Shown here: positions 16,829 to 27,345 of the stretch, in pieces
How the letters are laid out: each line of letters begins with the position of its first letter
Position numbering within the stretch: position 1 is the first letter of the stretch
From: Pseudomonadota bacterium
GTDB lineage: Bacteria > Pseudomonadota > Gammaproteobacteria > Steroidobacterales > Steroidobacteraceae
Reading direction: 5' to 3'
DNA length: 64,000 nucleotides
Assembly (NCBI GenBank): GCA_016720075.1
Contig: JADJXW010000002.1
Span: 186,001 to 250,000, forward strand
Notes under the pieces: generated by a model
Databases searched by the model: none
The model's input: only the letters and a program-made list of their open reading frames with translations
What the model was told of the DNA's origin: nothing
Translations under genes and position numbers: made by a program

Positions 16829-17563
16829 TCAGAGGGGTTGTGACTGCCTGAAACCGGGATCGCCGAAATCCACGAGCTCGGACGCGCGACCATTGCGATA
16901 CAGCACCACGCGCCCGGCGAAGTCCTCGCGCAGCGCCAGGCCCACGGCCACTGCGGCGAAATCCTCGACCTCGCCGATCATATCCGGCGCGATGCAGTTG
17001 ACGCGGATCTTCTTGTCCTTGAGGTAACACAATGCGGCTGTGAGGCGCACGATGCCCGCCTTCGCGGCACAATATGCCGGCCGATCCTCGGCGCCGAAAC
17101 CCAGGCCCGCATCCGCCGCCACGTTGACGATGGCTCCACCGCGGCGCTTGAGCACCTCGATGGCCTGACGCGTCACGTGCATGGTGCCCAGCAGGTTGGC
17201 GCTGACGATGCGCGACCAGTGCGCCAGCGGATCGCCGCTCAGCCAGGGGCCGGCCACGTTGAACACCAGGTCCAGGCCGCCGAACTCGCGCGTGACCCGA
17301 TCGATCAGCGCCGCCACCTGTTCTTCGGCCGCCACATCACAGCGATGCGCCAGCGCGCCGCCACCGGTACCCCGGATGCTTGCGGCCACTTCTCCGGCCA
17401 GCGCGAAGTCGATGTCGGCGACGACCACGCTGGCGCCCATCGCGGCGCAGCGGCGCGCGATGGCGGCGCCCGCGCCGGAACCACCGCCGGTGACCAGCGC
17501 CACGCGCCTGTCCAACCGGCGAAGTGGCGGCGCCGTGGCCACCGGATCAGCGGAATCTTGCAT
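16829..17563 (-). CDS. SDR family oxidoreductase, catalytic serine apparently replaced
   Basis: A 244-residue Rossmann-fold protein with TGGGSGAGAAIARR for NAD(P) binding, an aspartate after strand 2 (VVVADID, suggesting NAD preference), FNVAGPW and AYCAAKAGIVRLT with the Tyr-xxx-Lys pair. The usual active-site serine before this motif reads Ala in IVNVAADAGLG, so activity may be altered. It is 3 bases upstream of mmsA and 57 bases from the divergent moeZ. It may be a 3-hydroxyisobutyrate-type or related hydroxy-acid dehydrogenase in the same route, but its substrate is unknown. Confidence 0.75.
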   Translation of the reverse strand: MQDSADPVATAPPLRRLDRRVALVTGGGSGAGAAIARRCAAMGASVVVADIDFALAGEVAASIRGTGGGALAHRCDVAAEEQVAALIDRVTREFGGLDLVFNVAGPWLSGDPLAHWSRIVSANLLGTMHVTRQAIEVLKRRGGAIVNVAADAGLGFGAEDRPAYCAAKAGIVRLTAALCYLKDKKIRVNCIAPDMIGEVEDFAAVAVGLALREDFAGRVVLYRNGRASELVDFGDPGFRQSQPL

Positions 17564-17620
17564 GGGCGGCAGTTTCCCCCGGGTTGACCCCTGACGCAAT
17601 GACGGCGATGCTTTCAATCG

Positions 17621-18757
17621 ATGCAGCCATCGACACTCAAGGAGCCTGACCGAGCGCGATTTGCACGGCATATCTCGCTGTCGGAAATCGGCATCGAGGG
17701 ACAGCGGCGACTGGCTGCGGCCTCGGTGCTGGTAGTTGGCGCAGGTGGCCTCGGGTCTCCTGCGGCGCTGTACCTGGCTGCGGCGGGCGTGGGCACCATC
17801 GGCCTCGTCGACCACGACCGAATCGACATCAGCAACCTGCAGCGGCAGATCCTCTACACCACCGCCGAAGTGGGCGCCGGCAAGGCTGCCACGGCTGCGT
17901 CGCGACTGGCCGCGCTGGATCCGCAGATCAGCGTCGTCGCCCACGAGGTCAGGCTCACCGCGTCGAATGTCGCGGCGTTGTTCAGCCAGTACGACATCAT
18001 CCTCGATGGCACCGATCGCCTGGCCGTGCGCTACCTCATCAACGACGCCTGCGTGCTGGGCGGCAAGCCGCTGGTCAGCGCCGCCATCCACCGGTTCGAG
18101 GGCCAGGCCATGACCTACGTGCCCGGCAAGGGCCCGTGCTACCGATGCCTGTACCCGGAAGGCTCCGACGCGCTGGTGCCAAACTGCGCGGATGCCGGCG
18201 TGCTGGGTGTGCTGCCAGGCGTGATGGGCAGCCTGCAGGCCACCGAAGCCATCAAGCTGATTCTCGGCATCGGCGAGCCGCTGCTCGGGCGCCTGCTGGT
18301 GTACGACGCGCTGTCACTGTCGTTCGATGAGTTCAGGTTCCAGCGCCGCCTCGACTGTGCGGTATGCGGAGACACGCCAACCATTACCCGGATTCAATCC
18401 GCAGATGAGGACCACTTGAGCAAGATCACCGAATTGACGGCGCAGCAGCTTGCTGAGGAACTGAAGTCCGGAAGGGAAGACCAGCTGCTGCTGGTGGATG
18501 TGCGTGAACCGCACGAGTGGGCCGCCGGCCGGTTGCCGGGGTCGGTGCATATTCCGCTGGGCACCTTGCCGCTGCGTTCGGCGGAGATTCCGGACACCGT
18601 GACGCCGGTGTTCATCTGTGCCGCCGGCGCCCGCAGCATGGCGGCCTGCCGCTGGTTCGCCGGCACGGGCCGCGCCGCCATCAACCTGGCGGGCGGCGTG
18701 GGCGCGTGGAGCAGCGTCTTCGGAGCGCCGCCACCGCCTCACGATCACGATCACTAG
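17621..18757 (+). CDS. moeZ: Adenylyltransferase/sulfurtransferase MoeZ (MoeB-rhodanese fusion)
   Basis: A 378-residue fusion. Residues 1-250 or so are an E1-like adenylyltransferase with VVGAGGLGSPAALYLAAAG and two zinc CxxC pairs (CYRCLYP, CAVCGD). Residues 270-370 are a rhodanese domain with the active-site loop FICAAGARS. The protein activates the C-terminal Gly-Gly of MoaD-type carriers with ATP and loads sulfur through the rhodanese cysteine for molybdopterin synthesis. The tail ends PPPPHDHDH, a small His-Asp patch. It stands alone here, away from the moa genes. Its 3' end overlaps folD by 4 bases, convergently. Confidence 0.9.
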   Translation: MQPSTLKEPDRARFARHISLSEIGIEGQRRLAAASVLVVGAGGLGSPAALYLAAAGVGTIGLVDHDRIDISNLQRQILYTTAEVGAGKAATAASRLAALDPQISVVAHEVRLTASNVAALFSQYDIILDGTDRLAVRYLINDACVLGGKPLVSAAIHRFEGQAMTYVPGKGPCYRCLYPEGSDALVPNCADAGVLGVLPGVMGSLQATEAIKLILGIGEPLLGRLLVYDALSLSFDEFRFQRRLDCAVCGDTPTITRIQSADEDHLSKITELTAQQLAEELKSGREDQLLLVDVREPHEWAAGRLPGSVHIPLGTLPLRSAEIPDTVTPVFICAAGARSMAACRWFAGTGRAAINLAGGVGAWSSVFGAPPPPHDHDH

Positions 18758-19635
18758 GCTGTCGGCGCGTCTTTCGGCGTGATTCCCAGCGAACGCTCGG
18801 CCGAGATCAGCGTGTTGTGCAGGAGCATGGTGATGGTCATGGGACCCACGCCACCAGGCACGGGCGAAATCAGCGAGGCCTTCTTGCGCACGCCCTCGAA
18901 ATCCACGTCACCCACCAGCCTGCCATCCGGCAGGCGGTTGATGCCCACGTCGATGACCACGACGCCGGTCTTGACCATCTGCGGCACGATGAGCTCCGGC
19001 ACGCCGGCGGCCACCACCAGGATGTCCGCCAGCATCGTGAACTGACCCAGGTCGCGCGTCAGCTTGTGGCAGATGCACACCGTGGCGTCCTGCTGCATCA
19101 GCATCAGCGCCATCGGCTTGCCGACGATGTTGCTGGCGCCCACCACCACCACGTTGCGGCCTGCGATCTCGACCTTCTCGTATTCCAGCAGCTTCTGCAC
19201 GCCATAGGGCGTGCATGGCGGGAACACGGTGTTGCCGGTGACGAGCCCACCGACGTTGTAAAGATGGAACCCGTCGACATCCTTCTCCACCGCGATGCGC
19301 TCGAGCACATGCGGCACCACGATGTGCGGGGGCAGCGGCAGCTGCACCAGGATGCCATGCACCTTCGGATCGGCATTGAGCGAATCGATGCGCGCCAGCA
19401 GCTCCGTTTCCGGAGTGTCGGCGCTCATCTGGTGCAGTTCCGAGTGGATCCCGGTCTCCTGGCAGGCCCGGATCTTGTTCCGGACGTAGACCTGGGAGGC
19501 CGGGTTGTCGCCAACCAGGATCACCGCAATGCCCGGCTGCACCCCGTGCTGCGACTTCAGTCGCTCCACCCGTGATGCGTACTCGGCGCGCAGATGCCGC
19601 GCCACGGCCTTGCCGTCGATGATCCTGGCCGTCAT
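18754..19635 (-). CDS. folD: Bifunctional methylenetetrahydrofolate dehydrogenase/cyclohydrolase
   Basis: A 293-residue enzyme of normal length. It oxidises 5,10-methylene-THF to methenyl-THF with NADP and hydrolyses it to 10-formyl-THF. It has VGDNPASQVYVRNKIRACQE with the catalytic Lys, HGILVQLPLPPH, and the C-terminal signature PVPGGVGPMTITMLLHNT. It follows ahcY by 20 bases at the end of the metK-ahcY run, so it ties one-carbon folate to the methyl cycle. Confidence 0.95.
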   Translation of the reverse strand: MTARIIDGKAVARHLRAEYASRVERLKSQHGVQPGIAVILVGDNPASQVYVRNKIRACQETGIHSELHQMSADTPETELLARIDSLNADPKVHGILVQLPLPPHIVVPHVLERIAVEKDVDGFHLYNVGGLVTGNTVFPPCTPYGVQKLLEYEKVEIAGRNVVVVGASNIVGKPMALMLMQQDATVCICHKLTRDLGQFTMLADILVVAAGVPELIVPQMVKTGVVVIDVGINRLPDGRLVGDVDFEGVRKKASLISPVPGGVGPMTITMLLHNTLISAERSLGITPKDAPTA

Positions 19636-19655
19636 TACTCTGGATTCCTCATGCT

Positions 19656-21074
<1,419 letters not shown>

Positions 21075-21079
21075 TGGAA

Positions 21080-21183
21080 CCTCTCTATAACTATGTTGGT
21101 TTAGAGAGCGCCGTTGACATCAAACGGCGGACCTTCCGAGCCTCGCGTCACTCGACGCTGCAGCGCTCCTCGGCGGGTCCGCA
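21080..21183 (-). promoter_or_regulatory. S-adenosylhomocysteine (SAH) riboswitch upstream of ahcY
   Basis: On the minus strand the leader reads CCGCCGAGGAGCGCTGCAG, then GCGAGGCTCGGAAGGTCCG, and at 21115-21106 AACGGCGCTC. These are the conserved blocks of the SAH riboswitch. GAGCGC in the first block pairs with GCGCTC in the last as the pseudoknot. Immediately after, CTCTCTA (21108-21102) can pair with TAGAGAG (21087-21081), which covers the ahcY ribosome site. The CTC bases are shared by both pairings. Ligand binding should therefore free the ribosome site and turn ahcY on. The motif is known; the switching geometry is inference. Confidence 0.88.
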
Positions 21184-21191
21184 CTCGAAAA

Positions 21192-22364
<1,173 letters not shown>

Positions 22365-22389
22365 GGTGATTCCCGGTCCGTGATGATTG

Positions 22390-23346
22390 TTATTGGAATG
22401 CCCCGAACAGCGTCTCGTAACGCTGCCGGAACTGCGCCATCGTGAACTTGTGGTTCTGGGTGCCGCGCGATTCTATCTTGAGCGAACCCAGCACCGATGC
22501 GACGCGACCCGTCTTTTCCCACGGCAGGCCATGCATCAATCCATAGAGCAGGCCCGCCCGGTAGGCATCCCCGCAGCCGGTGGGATCCACCACCGCGCGC
22601 GCCGGCGCCGGCGGAATCGCGATCTTGCCACCCGCCGTGAACACCGTGGAACCCTCACCGCCGTGCGTGACGACCAGTGCCGCCACCTTCTTGGTCACAT
22701 CGGCTTCGCTCCAGCCGGTGCGGTCGGCCATCAGGCTCCATTCGTAGTCATTGACCGTGACCCAGGTGGCCTGTTCGACGAATGACTTGAGATCCTCGCC
22801 GCCGAACATCGGCAGTCCCTGGCCCGGATCGAAGATGAAGGGAATGCCCTTGGCCGCGAACTGCGCGGCGTGCTGGATCATCCCGTCACGGCCGTCGGGA
22901 GCGACGATGCCGATCGACACTTCCTGCGCCTCGTCCACCTCATTCAGGTGCGAGTGGCCCATCGCGCCCGGATGAAACGCGGTGATCTGGTTGTTGTCCA
23001 GGTCGGTAGTGATGAAGGCCTGGCCAGTGTGCTCGTCGGTGACCACGCGGATGTAGTCGCGCGGCACGCCGTTCTGGTCCATCCACTGCGCATAGGGCCC
23101 GAAGTCATGGCCCACGGTCGCCATCACGTAGCCCCGCGAACCCAGCAGCTTCAGGTTGTAGGCGATGTTGCCGGCGCAGCCGCCAAACTCGCGCCGCATC
23201 TGCAATGCCAGGAACGAGACGTTCAGCATGTGCAGCTTGTCGGGCAGGATGTGATTCCGGAAATGGTCCTGGAACACCATGATGGTGTCGTAGGCCATCG
23301 AGCCGCAAATCAGCGCCCTGCCGGGCTTGATTTCGGGGTTCTTCAT
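22390..23346 (-). CDS. PfkB family kinase, probably adenosine kinase
   Basis: A 318-residue ribokinase-fold enzyme with the N-terminal GGCAGNIAYNLKLLG sugar-site glycine pair and the C-terminal anion-hole and catalytic-base motif DPTGCGDAYRAGLLYGL. Placed directly before metK and ahcY, it most likely phosphorylates the adenosine released by AhcY to AMP, pulling SAH hydrolysis forward. The substrate call rests on context. A ribokinase or another nucleoside kinase remains possible. Confidence 0.75.
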   Translation of the reverse strand: MKNPEIKPGRALICGSMAYDTIMVFQDHFRNHILPDKLHMLNVSFLALQMRREFGGCAGNIAYNLKLLGSRGYVMATVGHDFGPYAQWMDQNGVPRDYIRVVTDEHTGQAFITTDLDNNQITAFHPGAMGHSHLNEVDEAQEVSIGIVAPDGRDGMIQHAAQFAAKGIPFIFDPGQGLPMFGGEDLKSFVEQATWVTVNDYEWSLMADRTGWSEADVTKKVAALVVTHGGEGSTVFTAGGKIAIPPAPARAVVDPTGCGDAYRAGLLYGLMHGLPWEKTGRVASVLGSLKIESRGTQNHKFTMAQFRQRYETLFGAFQ

Positions 23347-23354
23347 GGAAGACC

Positions 23355-23669
23355 TCACTCGTCGTCGGCGATTCGGACCTTCAGGCCATCCAGCTGCGCG
23401 GTGAACTTGATCTGGCACGACAGCCGCGAGTTCTCGCGATAGGTCGACAGATCGCGCAGCAGGTCTTTCTCATCGGAATGCGCGGCCGGCAGCTTCGCCA
23501 GCCACTCGGGATCCACGTATACGTGGCAGGTGGCGCAGGCGCACATCCCTCCGCACACGGCGGCGACACCGTAGTCGAGGTCGCGCAGGTTTTCCATCAG
23601 AGTGAATGACGTGTTGCCGTCGATCTCGTGTTCGACGCCGTCCCGGTCGGTAACCTTTATCTGAGCCAT
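23355..23669 (-). CDS. [2Fe-2S] ferredoxin, adrenodoxin type
   Basis: A 104-residue plant/adrenodoxin-fold ferredoxin. Cluster cysteines are in VCGGMCACATCH (first, third and fourth of the block match Cx5Cx2C, with one extra Cys) and in RLSCQIKF. It carries single electrons, classically to a P450 or hydroxylase or in Fe-S assembly. It lies 8 bases upstream of the PfkB kinase in the methyl-cycle run; no isc genes are nearby. The start at 23669 gives MAQIKVTDRDG, the typical short N-terminus. Confidence 0.88.
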   Translation of the reverse strand: MAQIKVTDRDGVEHEIDGNTSFTLMENLRDLDYGVAAVCGGMCACATCHVYVDPEWLAKLPAAHSDEKDLLRDLSTYRENSRLSCQIKFTAQLDGLKVRIADDE

Positions 23670-23724
23670 GAAGCTTCGACGAGCCTCCCCTTGCGGTTGA
23701 CTCAGTATTTTGCCCGGGCTGGCA

Positions 23725-24540
23725 TCAACTAATCCAGTTTCCTGTCCCGGTTTGCTTCCAGAGTCGGTTGAGCCCCGTGAATACGCGTCGCTGTAGCGCC
23801 AGAATATGCCGGTCATCGGCCGTGGCGAGGCCACAGGCCCGCAGCAGGCGGTCCAGGCGCGGCGCGAGGTCCGGGTAGTAGTCCAGCAGGCAGGCTACAT
23901 CCCACGTGGGGTCTGCCCGCTGGGCATATTCCCAGTCCACCAGCAACGGGCATGCACCCGCTGCAGGGCCCAGCAGGTTTGCAGCCATGAGGTCCCCGTG
24001 GTTCAGCACCGCCCGGTCCGAAAGCCTGCCCAGCTCGTGCCAATCGCCTTCGATGGCCGCAAGCGCGACCGCAGTGGGGCCGGCGTCACCGGGTCGCTGC
24101 CTGAGAACGGCAACGTGATCACGCGCGATGCCGGCCGCGTCCATTCGCGCCATCGTCCCGCAGTCCAGCGCATGCAGGCGCCGCAGGATTTCGCCCAGCG
24201 CATCGATTCCTGCTTCCGACAGCAGCTGCGAGTCGCTCCAGGCCGGCGCGGCCACGAACTGCATCAGCACCCAGCGTCCATCGGGGGCCGAGTCCACCAC
24301 CGGCGGCGCGAGGCCCGCCGCCGCGGCGAGGCAATGGCTGGCCAGTTCGAAGCGCGAAACGGACCCCGGCCTGTCAATGGGTTCGTGCCGAAGCCGCAGC
24401 ACGAAATCCCCGGCATCGGTCACCACGCGCCACACGCTGTTAACCCCCCGCCCTCCTGCCAGCGGCCGCATGGACAGCGGCGGATCGCCGGACTCGCAAC
24501 CCGGCACGCGCAGGATCAGCTCCGCAGGGATCGATTCCAT
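23725..24540 (-). CDS. APH/choline-kinase family phosphotransferase, probable thiamine kinase
   Basis: A 271-residue kinase-like protein: Gly-rich loop region RPLAGGRGVNSVWRV, a VLRLRHEP strand with the ATP-binding residue, the catalytic loop NHGDLMAANLL (HxDxxxxN) and the metal motif LLVDWEYA. The family includes aminoglycoside and choline kinases and E. coli ThiK. It is last in an operon led by a TPP riboswitch and overlaps the pnuT stop by one base (TGATG), so a thiamine kinase role (thiamine to thiamine phosphate) is the best reading. That assignment rests on context. Confidence 0.7.
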   Translation of the reverse strand: MESIPAELILRVPGCESGDPPLSMRPLAGGRGVNSVWRVVTDAGDFVLRLRHEPIDRPGSVSRFELASHCLAAAAGLAPPVVDSAPDGRWVLMQFVAAPAWSDSQLLSEAGIDALGEILRRLHALDCGTMARMDAAGIARDHVAVLRQRPGDAGPTAVALAAIEGDWHELGRLSDRAVLNHGDLMAANLLGPAAGACPLLVDWEYAQRADPTWDVACLLDYYPDLAPRLDRLLRACGLATADDRHILALQRRVFTGLNRLWKQTGTGNWIS

Positions 24541-25145
24541 CAGGGCAGGACGGCACCGGCTCGCCAGGTGCGCCACCAGCTGACGAGGCCCACCGTCGAG
24601 ATCACGAAGTAGATGGCAAACAGCAGCGACGTGACCACCCGTCCCTGCGCGCTGAACAGGTACAGCGACAGTGCATCGATCAGCATCCAGTACAGCCAGT
24701 TCTCCAGGTAAACCTTCGCCACCAGCCAGGTGGCCAGCAGCCCCAGGCAGGCCACCAGCGAATCGATGAGAGGCCAGGCCGAGTAACCCTCCTGCTTCAG
24801 CAACCTCGCCAGCAGCAGGCTGACGACCAGCGTGGCGCACCATGCCAGCGCGTGGCCCTTCCAGTGCCAGTGGCCGATGTGCTGGCCCGCCGCGTCCGGT
24901 GCCCACTTCCACCAGCCGTATACCGCGGCGACCACATAGGAGAACTGCAGCATCGCCTGCATTGGCAGGTGCGAACGCGCCGCGAGCACCATCAGGATGA
25001 GCGAACTGCAACCTCCCGCCGCCCAGCCCCAGCGCTGCCGTCGCATGATGAGGATGATGTAGACCACGCCCAGCACCACGGCCAGCCACTCCGCGGCGGG
25101 AGTCTTGCGGACCTGCTCGATCAGTTCGGCAGTAGTCATCGTCAT
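24540..25145 (-). CDS. pnuT: PnuC/PnuT-family transporter, probably thiamine
   Basis: A 201-residue inner-membrane protein with about seven hydrophobic helices and the PnuC-type pattern QRWGWAAGGCSSLILM, YGWWKWAP, WKGHALAW and ENWLYWMLIDALSLYLF. PnuC proteins are facilitated-diffusion vitamin channels that work with a cytosolic kinase trapping the substrate. The TPP riboswitch at the head of the operon indicates thiamine (PnuT) rather than nicotinamide riboside. It starts at 25145 inside the receptor stop (ATGA) and hands over to the kinase by TGATG. Confidence 0.82.
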   Translation of the reverse strand: MTMTTAELIEQVRKTPAAEWLAVVLGVVYIILIMRRQRWGWAAGGCSSLILMVLAARSHLPMQAMLQFSYVVAAVYGWWKWAPDAAGQHIGHWHWKGHALAWCATLVVSLLLARLLKQEGYSAWPLIDSLVACLGLLATWLVAKVYLENWLYWMLIDALSLYLFSAQGRVVTSLLFAIYFVISTVGLVSWWRTWRAGAVLP

Positions 25146-27199
25146 AGCCGGAAACTGATCCGCGCGCCGACCTGGCGCGGATCGCCGTTCTGCGTATACC
25201 GCTTGGGAATCCAGTCCGGCGGCTCATTGGCGAAGAAGAAACCCCGCACCGCGTAGCGCTCGTCCAGCAGGTTGCGCGCATATATCGTCGCCTGCCAGCG
25301 CTCGCGCTCCCATCCCAGGCGCAGGTTCACCAGCCGGCGTGATGGGGCGCGCTCGTCGTGACTGGCGCTGAAGAAGAAGCCGTCCACCGCCTGCGCTTCG
25401 ATACGGGCGAACCAGCCGGCAGGACTGTTCCACTGCGCCGACAGCCCCACCTGGTGATTCGGCGCATGCGGGGCATCGCGACCCGCCAGGTTCCGGTTCT
25501 CGAGCGTGTATTCGAGGAAGCGCGCCTTCAGCAGCGCGATGCTGGCGCCCAGGCGCAGCGCCGGCATCGGCCGGAACCCCAGCTGTGATTCCACTCCGAA
25601 ATTCTCGCCGCGGGCAGCGTTGTTCGTCAGCAGCACGAAGGTCAGCGGATCCTGCAGGTCCTCCTGTACCGACGAGGACACCTGCTGCTGCTGGCGGCGC
25701 ATGTAGAACAGGCTGCTGCGGGTGTCGAAGCGGCCGTCGGCAGAGCGCGTGGCCAGTCCTGTCTCCAGGTTCCAGACGAACTCCGGGTCAAAGCTGCGCA
25801 GGCGGTCCGGAATCTGCTGCGCCGTTGGGTTGATACCACCGGCTTTGTAACCCCTCGTCAGCGCGGCATAGCCTGAATAGCCCTCGCGAATCTGCCATGA
25901 CAGGGACAGATGCCCGCCGATCATTCGATCCACGGGTGCGCTGCGCAGCGCGTTGCTGTCGCGATAGTGCGCGGCGCGGCGCTCCACGCGCACGCCGGCC
26001 GACAGCGCGAGCGACTCGCGCAGCGGCAGGTCCGCCTGGGCATAACCCGCCAGCGTCAGCGCGCGGTAGGTGCTGTCGAGCTCGCGGTACACATCGCCGT
26101 TGTACAGGTCCAGGAAGTCGTAGCGCTCGTCCATGCGCAGGCCATAGCCACCCATCACCCACCGCAGCGCATCGTCGCCACCGGAGAGCCGCAGTTCCTG
26201 CGTGAAATTGCGGCGCGTGCGCTGGATGTCCTCGAAGAAGTCATAGGGACCATTGGCGCCCCAGAACAGGTCATTGCCCCAGTCGCCATCGAAGGAATAA
26301 TCCATGCTGGCGTGGGCAAAGGTGCTGATCGAGCGCAGCGCCATGCCTCCCGGCAGCACCTGGTCAAGGCGCAGCGACAGCGCCTTCGACACCTGCGCAT
26401 CGCGGCCGGGACGATCCGACTGCGTGACGCGGGAATTGTCGATGGCCCAGGCGTCATAGCCATTGTCCGCGTCCGAGTACAACGCCGTGAGGTTGGCGGT
26501 CAGCAGCTCGGTGAGCCGGCTGGTGAACCGCAACCTCGCGAGATTCTCGTCAAAGCCATTGGTGTCGCTGCGACCCAGGAAGGCATTGCGGCGATAGCCG
26601 TCGCTGACGAACCGGTTCACCGCCAGGCGCGCGGCCGACTCAGCGCCCACCGCACCGTTGAGCACGAGTCCGCCGCCCCAGGTGCCATGATCCCCGACCT
26701 GCGCCTCGCCATGCGCCTCGAACCCGGGATGCGGCGCCTGCGAACGCAGGCTGACCAGCCCGGCGATGGCATTGGCGCCATAGGCCGTGCCCTGCGGCCC
26801 GCGCAGGATCTCGGCCTGCGCCATGTCGAACAGCGCCGCGGGCATGGCGATGCCCGAGAAATCGATGTCGTCGATCAGGAAACCCACGGAAGGGTTGGGC
26901 GCGCCCTCGTACTGCTCCAGCTCGCCGATGCCGCGGATCTGGAAATACCGCGGCCGCGAGGTGCCGCCCGCAAAGCCCAGGTTGGGCACCTCCGCCAGCA
27001 CATCGCCGAAGTGCGACGACCCGGCCTGCCCGAGCGCGACCGCGTCCAGCACGGTGACGCTGGCCGGCAGCTTCAGCAACGGCGTATCGACGAGGGTTGC
27101 CGTGACCACCACTTCGTCCAGTTCGGCATCGGCCGCACGCAGCGGCGCAGCCGCGGCCAGCGCGAGCATGCCGCACACACACAAACGCGAGGGACTCAT
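25142..27199 (-). CDS. TonB-dependent outer-membrane receptor, probably for thiamine
   Basis: A 685-residue receptor with a signal peptide (residues 1-22, ending PLRAADA), a TonB-box-like DEVVVTATLVDTP, a plug domain (SVTVLDA, FQIRGIGELEQYEGAPNP, EILRGPQGTAYG) and a 22-strand barrel ending in ARISFRL. It takes up a scarce ligand using TonB energy. Placement directly behind a TPP riboswitch and before pnuT and a kinase points to thiamine or a thiamine derivative. AAGGAG before the ATG lies in the riboswitch 3' strand. Confidence 0.85.
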   Translation of the reverse strand: MSPSRLCVCGMLALAAAAPLRAADAELDEVVVTATLVDTPLLKLPASVTVLDAVALGQAGSSHFGDVLAEVPNLGFAGGTSRPRYFQIRGIGELEQYEGAPNPSVGFLIDDIDFSGIAMPAALFDMAQAEILRGPQGTAYGANAIAGLVSLRSQAPHPGFEAHGEAQVGDHGTWGGGLVLNGAVGAESAARLAVNRFVSDGYRRNAFLGRSDTNGFDENLARLRFTSRLTELLTANLTALYSDADNGYDAWAIDNSRVTQSDRPGRDAQVSKALSLRLDQVLPGGMALRSISTFAHASMDYSFDGDWGNDLFWGANGPYDFFEDIQRTRRNFTQELRLSGGDDALRWVMGGYGLRMDERYDFLDLYNGDVYRELDSTYRALTLAGYAQADLPLRESLALSAGVRVERRAAHYRDSNALRSAPVDRMIGGHLSLSWQIREGYSGYAALTRGYKAGGINPTAQQIPDRLRSFDPEFVWNLETGLATRSADGRFDTRSSLFYMRRQQQQVSSSVQEDLQDPLTFVLLTNNAARGENFGVESQLGFRPMPALRLGASIALLKARFLEYTLENRNLAGRDAPHAPNHQVGLSAQWNSPAGWFARIEAQAVDGFFFSASHDERAPSRRLVNLRLGWERERWQATIYARNLLDERYAVRGFFFANEPPDWIPKRYTQNGDPRQVGARISFRL

Positions 27200-27202
27200 G
27201 AC

Positions 27203-27293
27203 CTGCTCCTTTCGCCGGTACTAGCCGGATCAAGTTCAACGGGTTCGCCACACTGGCGTCTCAGGCTCGCGGTTGGAGCCACCCCAAGGCAGG
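27203..27293 (-). promoter_or_regulatory. TPP (thi-box) riboswitch
   Basis: The minus-strand leader contains CTTGGGGTGGCTCC, CTGAGA (27264-27259) and ACCCGTTGAACTTGATCCGG followed by CTAGTACCGGCGAAAGGAG: the conserved blocks of the thiamine pyrophosphate riboswitch in the right order. CTGCCTT at its 5' end can pair with AAGGAGCAG at its 3' end as the P1 stem, which includes the ribosome site of the receptor gene. TPP binding should thus block translation of the receptor-pnuT-kinase operon. Motif assignment is firm; direct ribosome-site masking is inferred. Confidence 0.93.
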
Positions 27294-27345
27294 CGCTATG
27301 GTAGCCCAGCCACGCTCGTTGACAACTGCGCAGGACAAACACTGT

